Below are positions 1 to 11,126 of a DNA stretch of 64,000 nt, one piece after another. Made by a program: the position numbers and the translations under genes. Position 1 is the first letter of the stretch; the number at the start of each line of letters is the position of its first letter. The stretch covers positions 372,001-436,000 of the forward strand of contig JBAOIL010000005.1 of NCBI GenBank assembly GCA_037044975.1, written 5' to 3'. The stretch comes from JADLHS01 sp020848635. Its GTDB lineage: Bacteria > Verrucomicrobiota > Verrucomicrobiia > Limisphaerales > JADLHS01. Under the pieces are notes generated by a model. That model did no database searches. It saw only the letters and a program-made list of their open reading frames with translations, and was not told where the DNA came from.

Positions 1-1183
1 TTCGCATCGCGGGGCAACGTATCGTGGCCGCGCAGGCGGGGATCGCCCAGGCGAACGCAGCCTTCTGGCCCCGCGCCACCTTCCAGTCGGGTTACAATGT
101 CACGGACAACCCGATGCTCAGCTTCGGCAACATTTTAAATCAGCGCGCCTACAGTCCTTCCATCAACTTCAACGACGTGCCCGATACCGACAATCTTAAT
201 GTCCGGGGTCTGCTCACCGTCCCGCTTTACACCGGCGGCAAAGTCACGGCCGACCGGAAGGCTGCGAAGGCGAACACGGCGGCAGCCCGCCAGGAAGCCG
301 AAGCGGTGCGGAACACGCTGGGTTTCGAGGTCGCGCGCGGTTTTTTTACGGCCCAAAAAACGCGCACCTTTATTCAGGCGGCGCAGGCGGCGGTGGTTTC
401 CTACGAAACGAATCTCGACACGGCACGCAAGCGGCTGGAAGCCGGCACGTTGTTGCGCGCGGATTTGCTCGACATCGAAGTGCGCCTGGCGCAAGCCCGC
501 GAGGATTTGGTGCGTGCGCGGAATGCCAACGCGCTGGTCTTGCGCGCCCTTCAGAATGTGTTGGGCGTGGAAGAGCCGGAATTCACCGTGGCGGAGACGG
601 CGCCGCCGCTGTTGCGCCCGAGATGGCGGCGTCGCAGCCACGGCCCGACCTGCTGGCCGCCACCGAACGCGCGAAATCCGCCGAAGCCCAGGTGGGTAGC
701 GCGAAATCCGCTTACCTGCCTCAAGTCAGTGCGTTTGGCAGCCTCGATTACGACCGCGGCTGGGAGCTGAACGGCGATGGCAACAGCTACACGGCGGGCG
801 CATTGCTTCGATGGGATTTGTGGGACGGTAATCTGACGCGCGCCAAAGTGGCCGAGGCCCGCGCCAACGCCGAAGTCGCGCGCGAGCAGGAGCGGAAGTT
901 GCGGCTGGCAGTGAATCTCGAAGTGGAGCAGGCGCGGCTGGGTTTGGAGCAGGCCACCGAGCGCTTGATGGTCGGCGACCAGAGCGTCGCGCAAGCCGGG
1001 GAAAGTCTCGCGCTCACCCGGGATCGTTTTGCCGAGGGGCTCGCCCTGGCCACTCAACTGATTGACGCGCAGACCGCCCTCACCGCCGCCCGCGTGCGCC
1101 ACGCCGAAGCTGAAAGCGACCGGCAGATCGCGATCGCCGCGCTGCGCAAGGCGTTGGGCCTGCCGCCACTGGAAATTAAATAG
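1..1183 (+). CDS. TolC-family outer membrane efflux protein (5' truncated by window, one frameshift)
   Basis: This is the outer-membrane channel of a tripartite efflux pump. The window starts inside the gene: the frame is open from base 3 (RIAGQRIVAAQAG...), so the signal peptide and true start lie upstream. Two halves of the same protein are visible, each with the long alternating Ala/Glu/Arg/Gln helices typical of TolC hairpins (TARKRLEAGTLLRADLLDIE; later QARLGLEQATERL and RDRFAEGLALATQLIDAQT). The reading frame changes by one base near 605-622. A single missing base in CGCCCGAGATGG would join PPLLRP to EMAASQPRPDLLA. The gene ends 10 bases before the adaptor gene, which implies an operon with the next two genes. 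The family call is firm; whether the frameshift is real is unknown. Confidence 0.85.
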
Positions 1184-1193
1184 AAAATTGCTG

Positions 1194-2309
1194 ATGAAAA
1201 CCAACGCTAATGAACAGGGGGGAGGCGCAACCGCCAACCTTAGGAAAACCGAACCGAAGCGCCGGTTTATTCGGGCCGGCGGCCGTTTTGGTTTTGCGGG
1301 CGGATTGATGGCAGTGCTCCTCGTGGGTTGTGGCAAGAAACATGAGGCGAAGATTTCCGCTGAAGCGGCGCTGCCCGTCGTGACGGTGCGGGTGCAGCGA
1401 ATTGAAGCCGCGCAGCAAACAGCGGTTGAAGAGGTCGTCGGCACGGTGCAGGCCAAACTCCAGGCTACCATCGAAGCCAAAGTGAGTGGTCGCGTGACGG
1501 CGTTGCCCGTAACCCTCGGTCAGACGGTCAAGGCCGGCGACGTGTTGGTGGAACTGGCCACGCAGGAAATTCAAGCCCGGCTTGATCAGGCAAACGCTAC
1601 CTTCCGGCAGGCGGAGACGGAATTCAATCGCTTCACGCGACTGCTCGCGCAGGCTGCGGTTACCCGATCTGAATTCGATACGGCGGAAACGCGCCTCACT
1701 GTCGCCAAGGCCGCAGTCGCCGAAGCGGACGCGCTGGCGGGCTACGCGAAGATCGTGGCGCCATTCGCCGGCGTGGTCGCGCGCAAGCTGGCCGACGTGG
1801 GGGATCTTGCGATGCCCGGCAAACCGCTGCTCGAACTCGAAGGCCGCGCCGGGCTGCGCCTGGTGGCGGATGTGCCGGCGATGCTCGCCGGCGGGATCAA
1901 ATCCGGGGAAATACTCGCCGTGCGCGTGGACCCGGTCACAAACCTGATTGCGGGCACGGTTGCCGAGGTTTCCCCAGCCGCCGATCCGGCCTCCCGGACC
2001 GTGCGGGTCAAAGTAGATTTGCCAGCCGCCCCGGGTTTGCGCGCCGGCCAGTTTGGCCGCCTCGCGGTGCCGGTGAACCTGGCCACGTTTCTTATCGTTC
2101 CCGCGTCGGCGCTGGTTCAACGCGGCCAGCTTGAGCTTTTGTTCGTCGCCACCGACGGCAAGGCCCAGATGCGGATCGTGCGTACCGGCAAGCAGGCGGC
2201 ACAGGGCGTGGAAATCCTTGCGGGCCTGGTCCCGGGCGAATCGGTCGTCATCGAGGGCGCGGACCGCCTGCGCGACGGGCAGCCTGTTTCAATACAAAAT
2301 GCAAATTGA
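1194..2309 (+). CDS. RND efflux periplasmic adaptor (membrane fusion protein), lipoprotein
   Basis: This 371-residue HlyD/AcrA-type adaptor bridges the inner-membrane RND pump and the TolC channel. ATG 1194 is chosen because it lies 10 bases after the preceding stop and gives a lipoprotein signal: a basic N-region (KRRFIRAGGR), a hydrophobic stretch and the lipobox LVGC with Cys46. The barrel-sandwich/lipoyl half-motifs appear as IEAKVSGRVTALPVTLGQTV and, after a short coiled-coil hairpin, YAKIVAPFAGVVARKL. The beta-barrel (VDPVTNLIAGTVAEVSPAAD) and membrane-proximal region (VPASALVQRG) follow in the usual order. Its position between the TolC-like gene and the RND gene supports the role. The substrate cannot be read from the sequence. 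Confidence 0.93.
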   Translation: MKTNANEQGGGATANLRKTEPKRRFIRAGGRFGFAGGLMAVLLVGCGKKHEAKISAEAALPVVTVRVQRIEAAQQTAVEEVVGTVQAKLQATIEAKVSGRVTALPVTLGQTVKAGDVLVELATQEIQARLDQANATFRQAETEFNRFTRLLAQAAVTRSEFDTAETRLTVAKAAVAEADALAGYAKIVAPFAGVVARKLADVGDLAMPGKPLLELEGRAGLRLVADVPAMLAGGIKSGEILAVRVDPVTNLIAGTVAEVSPAADPASRTVRVKVDLPAAPGLRAGQFGRLAVPVNLATFLIVPASALVQRGQLELLFVATDGKAQMRIVRTGKQAAQGVEILAGLVPGESVVIEGADRLRDGQPVSIQNAN

Positions 2310-2385
2310 ATCAATAAAAATGGCCGCTTGGTTACGGCGCAGGGTTCCCATTTTTTTGATTTTGCATTTTTAATTTTTAATTTCC

Positions 2386-5781
<3,396 letters not shown>

Positions 5782-5938
5782 GGGAAGTTCCCTTAAACCA
5801 AAGCCGCCGAGCGACGGGAAGCAAGCCGGCCAACAACGAAGACGTCATCGCTGATGGTCCATTTCCGCGCCGGCGCCGCGGGAACGGAAAGAATTTGTTT
5901 TGTGGGGCGTAAACCGCTAACTACTACCCACTGCTGTC

Positions 5939-6490
5939 ATGCGTTTGGCCCGAACTCTTCTACGCACGCCGAACCGCCGTATCGCGGTCATGGCGGCCAT
6001 GGTGTTTACCTTGGATCAATTGACCAAGTACATCGTGCTGCAATTTCTCGGCCAAGGCCAGGAACGCGTGATCGTTGACGGTTTTTTCAAGTTCGTTCAT
6101 TGGGGCAACACTGGCGCGGCGTGGAGCATGTTCCGGGGCAATAACGAACTCCTCGCCATCGTGGCGCTCTTGGCCCTCGTGGTGCTCTTTCTGGCGCGCA
6201 ATCATTTTGATACGCGCACCCGGCTCGGCCAGCTCGCGTTCGGCATGATCCTCGGGGGCATCGCGGGAAACCTGACCGACCGCCTCCTGCCCAGCCGGCA
6301 TCAGGTGATTGACTTCATCTACTTTTATCTCAAGCGCCCGGGTGGCGACGAGATCGGGTTCCCCGCCTTCAACATCGCTGATAGCGGCATCTGCATCGGC
6401 GTGGCGCTGGTTTTTTGGGTGACGTGGAGAGGGGAATCCGCGGCGAAGCCGGCGGAAACGGCGGGTTCCAAAACGCCGAACCCTGAATGA
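5939..6490 (+). CDS. lspA: Lipoprotein signal peptidase (signal peptidase II)
   Basis: This 183-residue inner-membrane aspartyl protease removes signal peptides from prolipoproteins after diacylglyceryl transfer. Family motifs are present in order: TLDQLTKYIV in TM1, NTGAAWSMF, the GNLTDR motif (residues 110-115), the catalytic Asp125 in VIDFIYFY, and the second catalytic Asp148 in FNIADSGI. Four hydrophobic segments match the usual topology. The length is slightly above the roughly 160-170 typical of the family because of an Ala/Pro-rich C-terminal tail. The start at ATG 5939 gives a short basic N-terminus (MRLARTLLRTPNRR) before TM1. The gene is followed after 61 bp by an rluD-like gene, an arrangement seen in many bacteria. 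Confidence 0.95.
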   Translation: MRLARTLLRTPNRRIAVMAAMVFTLDQLTKYIVLQFLGQGQERVIVDGFFKFVHWGNTGAAWSMFRGNNELLAIVALLALVVLFLARNHFDTRTRLGQLAFGMILGGIAGNLTDRLLPSRHQVIDFIYFYLKRPGGDEIGFPAFNIADSGICIGVALVFWVTWRGESAAKPAETAGSKTPNPE

Positions 6491-6551
6491 AAACAGGCTT
6501 CAGGGTTTCGTGGCGGCAACCGGCGATGGCCGAATCCTGAAGGCTTGTCCA

Positions 6552-7500
6552 ATGCCGCTCCGTGCTGAAATCCTGACGATCGAACACTCCCATCCCGGGG
6601 AGCGACTCGATACCTTTCTCCGCCAGCAATGGCCCGCAACGTCGCGCGGCGCTATTCAGCGGCTGATCGAACAGGGCCATATCACCGTCAACGGTCAACC
6701 CACCAAGCCCACGCATACGCCGCGCGCCGGGGAAATCGTGCGTGTCGTCTGGCCCGAAGCCCGAGCCGCGGAAGCGCGACCGGAGGCCATCCCGCTCGAG
6801 GTGCTGTTTGAGGACGAAACTCTGCTCGTGTTGAACAAGCCGGCCGGGTTGGTGGTCCATCCCGCCGCCGGGAACGAGGAGCACACCCTCGTCAACGCGC
6901 TGCTCCATCATTGCGCCGGCGGACTCAGCGGTATCGGCGGCGTGGCCCGCCCGGGCATCGTCCATCGGCTGGACAAGGAAACCAGTGGTTGCCTGGTCGT
7001 CGCCAAGAACGACGAAACCCATGTCGCGCTCTCGCAGCAATTTGCCGGGCGAACGGTGGAGAAGCGCTACCTCGCCCTCCTCTGCGGCGTGCTGCCGCGG
7101 GAGGCGGGCAATATCCGCGCCGCCATCGCGCGGCATCCGACGCATCGCAAACGCATGGCCGTGCGCGACGAAAGTGCGGGCCGGGACCGCCCACACCGGC
7201 TACCGCGTCATTGAACGGCTCTGGGAGGCCACGCTGGTCGAGGCTCAACTCTACACCGGTCGGACGCATCAGATTCGGGTTCACTTCCAGCACCTCGGCT
7301 TCCCGGTCGCGGGCGACCTCACCTATGGTCCACGTCAGACCCAGCGACTCGCAGCGGTGACCCGCTACGAAGCCCCGCGGGTTCTACTGCATTCCCACCA
7401 ACTGGGATTCACCCATCCGCGCACCGGAAAGCCGGTGCATTTCACGGCCCCCTGGCCGGCTGATTTTGAGGCAGCGCTGAGGTGTTTGCGAGTTGTGTAG
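6552..7500 (+). CDS. rluD: RluD-family 23S rRNA pseudouridine synthase (frameshifted)
   Basis: This enzyme converts uridines to pseudouridine in 23S rRNA. An N-terminal S4 RNA-binding domain (RLDTFLRQQW...IQRLIEQGHITVNGQ) is followed by the catalytic core with LNKPAGLVVHP and the active-site motif GIVHRLDKETSG. The C-terminal part (EAQLYTGRTHQIRVHFQHLG, FPVAGDLTYG) is in the next frame. The frames join near 7176-7190 if one G is removed from the GGG in GGCCGGGACC, giving SAGRTAHTGYRV. ATG 6552 (MPLRAEILTIEH) is preferred over the in-frame ATG 6510 because family members begin shortly before the S4 domain. RluC/RluD subtype specificity is an inference. A break in a conserved housekeeping gene suggests sequencing error. 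Confidence 0.88.
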
Positions 7501-7905
7501 AACCGGGCCCCCGGGGCGCAGCCAGTTCAGGTCTTTACGCGGCGAGGCTACCGAGCCGTCTGAATTCATTCACGCGCGTCGCTGAAGCTTACACTGGCTG
7601 ACTTTTTGGCGGCCACAAGGTGGGTAGGCGCGGTGCTTCCGAGACCGCTTATGAATGACTTGGGATACCGCGTGTCCCGCTTCGATCCGCAGGTTTCCAT
7701 GTTCTTAGGAGCGAGGGTGGTCTCGCGACCGCAGCATAGACGAAAGCGTAGTGTGGTCCGGGATATCTGACGCTCCTTCTAATTGTCACCCGCTGCGGCC
7801 GGGGACCGGTCGCGGTCCTTTGGTTGCGGTCTGGCTGAATGGTCTTGTCACCGGCGCGTGCTGTCCGCAGACTAAATTCCACTAACGTGAACAGCGAAAG
7901 ACCGA
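7501..7905. other. 405-bp non-coding gap upstream of the iol operon
   Basis: No convincing gene was found on either strand; the short minus-strand frames here have no family features. The segment has internal dyads. TAGGAGCG near 7709 pairs with CGCTCCT near 7771, and GC-rich CGCGACCG/CGGTCGCG words recur at about 7725 and 7815. It could hold the promoter and a structured leader of the inositol operon, or the remains of a dispersed repeat. Confidence 0.4.
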
Positions 7906-8886
7906 ATGCGCCTTGCCACTATTGATCTTCTGCGGGCGGCTTATGGCCGCCATGCGCTGGGCGCTTTCAATGTCTCCAACATGGAACAGGTCCACGGCTT
8001 GTTTCGCGGAGCGGAGCGGGCCAAGGCGCCGGTCATCGTCCAATTCACCCGCGTGATGCGGAGTTATGCGCATCCCCGGATGCTGGCGGCGATGTTGAAG
8101 GCGGCGGAGGAAGTTTATCCCAGCGTGGTCTTTGCCTGCCATCACGATCACGGCGATGAGGCAAGCTGCACGGACGCGATTGCCTCGGGCGATTACAACT
8201 CGGTGATGATTGATGCGTCGCATCATCCGTTCGCGGAAAACGTGGCGATCACCCGGCGCGTCGTGGAGCAGGCGCACGCGCGCGGAATCGCCGTGGAAGC
8301 CGAACTCGGGTTGTTGCAGGGCGTCGAGGATGAGATGAGCGTGGATGCCAAGGAAGCCATCCTGACCGACCCGGCGCAGGCCGAGGAATTCGTCCAGCGC
8401 ACCGGGTGCGACAGTCTTGCCGTGGCCATCGGCACGAGCCATGGGGCGTACAAGTTTTCCGGTCGGCAGGGTTTGCACTTTGATCGGCTCGCGGAAATCC
8501 AGAAGCGCCTGCCGGGATTTCCGCTGGTGCTGCACGGCGGCTCGGCAGTGCCAGTTCGGGAAGTGGAGCGAATCAATGCGGCCGGCGGTAAACTGGACGC
8601 GTCCGCCAGCGGGGTGGCCGAGAGCGAGTTGCCGCGCGCGATCGCGTCGGGCATCACCAAGGTCAACATTGGTACCGATGGCCGGCTGATCTGGACGCGC
8701 GTACATCGCGAGTTCTTCCAGAAGTCGCCGAAGGAATTTGATTTCATGCAACCCGGCAAAACTTACGTGGAGGAGTTCGCCGCGTTCGTGGCGGCCAAAT
8801 GCACGACGCTCGGCGCGGCCGGGCAGGCCGAGGTGGTAGGGTCATCGCGCGGCGATGACCCTACCACCTGCACAGTCCGGCCCTAA
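7906..8886 (+). CDS. iolJ: Class II fructose-bisphosphate aldolase family protein, probable 2-deoxy-5-keto-gluconate-6-phosphate aldolase
   Basis: Class II aldolase, a Zn-dependent TIM barrel of 326 residues. Seen: the N-terminal ALGAFNVSNMEQVHG, the catalytic/metal motif H79-H-D81-H82-G, an acidic stretch VEAELGLLQGVED, the metal-binding GTSHGAYKF, VLHGGSAVP, and the phosphate-binding end GITKVNIGTDGRL. It is the first gene of an iol cluster. There the expected reaction is cleavage of DKGP (the IolC product) to dihydroxyacetone phosphate and malonate semialdehyde, so the IolJ role is inferred from context; fructose-1,6-bisphosphate aldolase is the alternative. The last 20 or so residues (VVGSSRGDDPTT...) are encoded by a perfect hairpin rather than family sequence. 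The ATG start fits the family N-terminus. Confidence 0.85.
   Translation: MRLATIDLLRAAYGRHALGAFNVSNMEQVHGLFRGAERAKAPVIVQFTRVMRSYAHPRMLAAMLKAAEEVYPSVVFACHHDHGDEASCTDAIASGDYNSVMIDASHHPFAENVAITRRVVEQAHARGIAVEAELGLLQGVEDEMSVDAKEAILTDPAQAEEFVQRTGCDSLAVAIGTSHGAYKFSGRQGLHFDRLAEIQKRLPGFPLVLHGGSAVPVREVERINAAGGKLDASASGVAESELPRAIASGITKVNIGTDGRLIWTRVHREFFQKSPKEFDFMQPGKTYVEEFAAFVAAKCTTLGAAGQAEVVGSSRGDDPTTCTVRP
8831..8869 (+). repeat. Perfect 18-bp inverted repeat at the 3' end of the aldolase gene
   Basis: Arms 8831-8848 and 8852-8869 are exact reverse complements (18 bp) around a 3-nt centre. They lie inside the coding sequence, ending 17 bp before the stop codon and 30 bp before the next start. There is no T-run, so it is not a classical intrinsic terminator. 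It may limit read-through, stabilise the upstream mRNA, or be an inserted repeat that replaced the original C-terminus. Confidence 0.85.
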
Positions 8887-8899
8887 AACCTCCTGAACG

Positions 8900-9801
8900 A
8901 TGAAACCATCAACCGAATCCCCATTACTGGTCCACCCGAAGTCCCAAACGGGTGAGTATGTCCGTGTGACCCCAGAAACGGCCGGCTGGGAGCACTTGAG
9001 TTTTACGGCGCGCACGTTGAGCCAGGGCGAGACCTGGCAGGGCAACACGGGGCAATGTGAGTACGGCATCGTGGTGTTGGGCGGCACTTGCTCAATCGAA
9101 TCTTCGCGCGGTTTTTGGCCGAAGATTGGGCGGCGACCGGATGTTTTTCGCGGCATGCCCTACGCGCTTTATTTACCGCGCGAAACCGAATTCACCGTGA
9201 CCGCGCTTGCCGATGGCGTTGACCTTGCCTGTGGTTGGTGTAGATCCGAGGGAAACCATCCGCCCCGGTTGGTGACGCCGGAGCAAGTCGCGGTGGAAAT
9301 TCGCGGCGGCGGCAATGCCACCCGGCAAATCAATTCGCTGATCCCGCCCGGCTTTGATTGTCATCAGGTTGGTGGCGGTGGAAGTTTACACGCCCGCCGG
9401 CAGTTGGAGTTCGTATCCGCCCCACAAGCACGATGTGCATCGCGTGGATGCCGCCGGCAAATTGCTCGAATCCGATCTGGAGGAAACTTACTTCTACAAG
9501 TTTGATCGGCCCGAATGGCTACGCCATCCAGCGTGTTTACACCTCCGACCGGCGACTCAACGAAGTGATGGTGGCGCGAAACAATGACGTGGTGCTCGTG
9601 CCGGAGGGCTATCATCCGGTGGCTGCGGCGCACGGCTATCCGACTTACTATTTGAATTTCCTCGCCGGCAGCGCCCAGTCGCTGGCCAATGCGGATGATC
9701 CCGAACACGCCTGGATCAAGGAAACGTGGAAGACTTTGGATCCGCGCGTGCCAATGGTGACGATGGACATGGAGAAGGCCGCGGACGGAACAAAATGCTA
9801 A
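8900..9801 (+). CDS. iolB: 5-deoxy-glucuronate isomerase (two frameshifts)
   Basis: IolB isomerises 5-deoxyglucuronate to 2-deoxy-5-keto-gluconate, the third enzymatic step after IolE and IolD. The bicupin protein is readable only by moving through three frames. MKPSTESPLL... to about 9360 gives the N-terminal cupin (SFTARTLSQGETW, GGTCSIES). About 9360-9510 gives VEVYTPAGSWSSYPPHKHDV with the conserved metal-binding PPHKHD, then EETYFYKFDRPE. About 9510-9801 gives YAIQRVYT...VLVPEGYHPVAAAHGYPTYY, the C-terminal cupin. The breaks are near 9357-9380 and 9505-9520. Placement between the aldolase and iolC confirms identity. It is either a pseudogene or, more likely, affected by sequence errors. 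Confidence 0.85.
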
Positions 9802-9823
9802 GCGTCGTTATGGATTCGAACCA

Positions 9824-9866
9824 AACCCTCACCCCGGCCCTCTCCCTTTCGGAAAGGGAGAGGGAG
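9824..9866 (+). repeat. CCCTCACCCC...CCCTCTCCC dispersed-type hairpin repeat
   Basis: After the iolB stop, a CCCTCACCCCGGCCCTCTCC motif runs into a near-continuous 13-bp inverted repeat (9838-9850 and 9852-9864). Similar CCCTCACCC/CCCTCTCCC repeats are widespread between genes in many GC-rich genomes (general recollection, not searched). A diverged relative lies near 21190-21225. The position after a gene is compatible with a 3' mRNA structure. Confidence 0.6.
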
Positions 9867-9952
9867 AATTCTCGTCAGTCTGCGGGCAAAACTGGCGTCG
9901 CTGGAAGTTGCGCGATGCGATCTTCGCTCTTCCCTCCCCTCGTACTGCCCTT

Positions 9953-10070
9953 CCGTAGCGCAGGTTGGCAACCTGCTGTATCGCCGAGTGGTAGTCGGCT
10001 GAGCGCGAAGACATCAAGCCGATGCGGATCGCCAATCCGCGACACCGCAGTCTGCCAGTCTGCGCTACGC
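9953..10070 (-). repeat. Modular palindromic repeat, copy 2 (reverse orientation, between iolB and iolC)
   Basis: Same 7-17-6-17-N-17-6-17-7 layout as the copy at 3261-3398, but inverted. Modules are 9960-9976, 9983-9999, 10024-10040 and 10047-10063, with 6-nt spacers TGTATC and GACACC that are the exact reverse complements of the copy 1 spacers. The central segment is 24 nt rather than 44 nt. Two outer/inner stems differ from copy 1 by paired, compensatory changes. It lies 23 bp upstream of the iolC start. Confidence 0.88.
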
Positions 10071-10093
10071 AACTTAGCTGCTACCGCTAACAT

Positions 10094-11113
10094 ATGACCA
10101 AATCAACTCCCGCTTTCGATCTCATCACGATGGGCCGTTCCTCCATTGATCTATACGCGAATGAGGTCGGCGCGCCGTTTCCCCAGATCAAATCCTTCGC
10201 CGCGTATGTCGGTGGCTCGCCAACCAACATCGCCGTTGGCGCGCAACGCCTGGGGCTCAAGTCGGCGGTGCTCACGGCGGTGGGCGAAGATCCGGTGGGC
10301 GATTTTATTTTGAATTTCCTCAAGCAGGAAGGGGTGGAAACAAAATTCATCCCGCGCAAACCCGAGAGCCGCACCAGCGCGGTGATTTTGGGCATTGAGC
10401 CGCCGGACAAGTTTCCCCTCGTTTACTACCGCGACAATTGCGCGGACAACCAGCTTTCGATTGATGACGTCCTGAAAACGCCCATCGCCGACTGTCGGGT
10501 GTTTGAGTTTTCCGGAACGGGACTGAGCCGGGAGCCGAGTCGCAGCGCGAACCTTTTTGCCGCCGAGCAGGCGAAGGCCGCGGGCGCGACCGTGGTGCTG
10601 GATCTGGATTTTCGCCCGAACCAATGGCACGACGCCCGTGCCTTCGGTGTGACCGTCCGCGCGGCTTTGCCGCTGGTGGACATCGTGCTCGGCACGGAGG
10701 ATGAGTGCAAAGCCGCCAACCTTACCGATCCAACGCAGGTCAACGTCAGCCATTCCCAGATTTCCGGTGCCCGGGTCGCGGGCGACGTGGAACACGCGGT
10801 CCACGCGATGCTGGGCCACGGCCCCAAATTGATTGTCGTGAAACGCGGCGAGAAGGGGGCCACGCTTTTCCCCGCTGCCGGCAAGCCAACCGATGTGCCG
10901 GGTTTTCCAGTTGAGGTTTACAATGTTCTTGGCGCGGGCGACGCCTTTGCCTCGGGTTTTATCTATGGCCTGGTGAAAGGTTGGGACTGGTACCAGGCCG
11001 GGCGGATGGGCAATGCCGGGGGAGCGATCGTCGTGACGCGGCATGGTTGCGCGAATTTCATGGCGTACGAGGCGGAGGCATTAAAATTCATCGAAGAACG
11101 CGGCGGCTTTTGA
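10094..11113 (+). CDS. iolC: 5-dehydro-2-deoxygluconokinase, PfkB family
   Basis: IolC phosphorylates 2-deoxy-5-keto-gluconate at C6 in the cytoplasm. The 339-residue protein is a ribokinase/PfkB-fold enzyme. It has the N-terminal signature GGSPTNIAVGAQRLGLKSA followed by VGEDPVGDFI, a substrate-lid region, LDLDFRPNQW, and the C-terminal ATP/anion-hole motif NVLGAGDAFASGF with the catalytic Asp in GAGD. The length matches known IolC proteins. The gene starts at ATG 10094 and is followed after 13 bp by iolD, which indicates co-transcription. Confidence 0.92.
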   Translation: MTKSTPAFDLITMGRSSIDLYANEVGAPFPQIKSFAAYVGGSPTNIAVGAQRLGLKSAVLTAVGEDPVGDFILNFLKQEGVETKFIPRKPESRTSAVILGIEPPDKFPLVYYRDNCADNQLSIDDVLKTPIADCRVFEFSGTGLSREPSRSANLFAAEQAKAAGATVVLDLDFRPNQWHDARAFGVTVRAALPLVDIVLGTEDECKAANLTDPTQVNVSHSQISGARVAGDVEHAVHAMLGHGPKLIVVKRGEKGATLFPAAGKPTDVPGFPVEVYNVLGAGDAFASGFIYGLVKGWDWYQAGRMGNAGGAIVVTRHGCANFMAYEAEALKFIEERGGF

Positions 11114-11126
11114 TAAATCAATTCCC

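Noticed and set aside
9821..10093. CRISPR array suspected from closely spaced similar palindromes
   Set aside because: Units are hairpin modules with 6-nt spacers in mirror symmetry, not direct repeats with unique spacers, and no cas genes are present.
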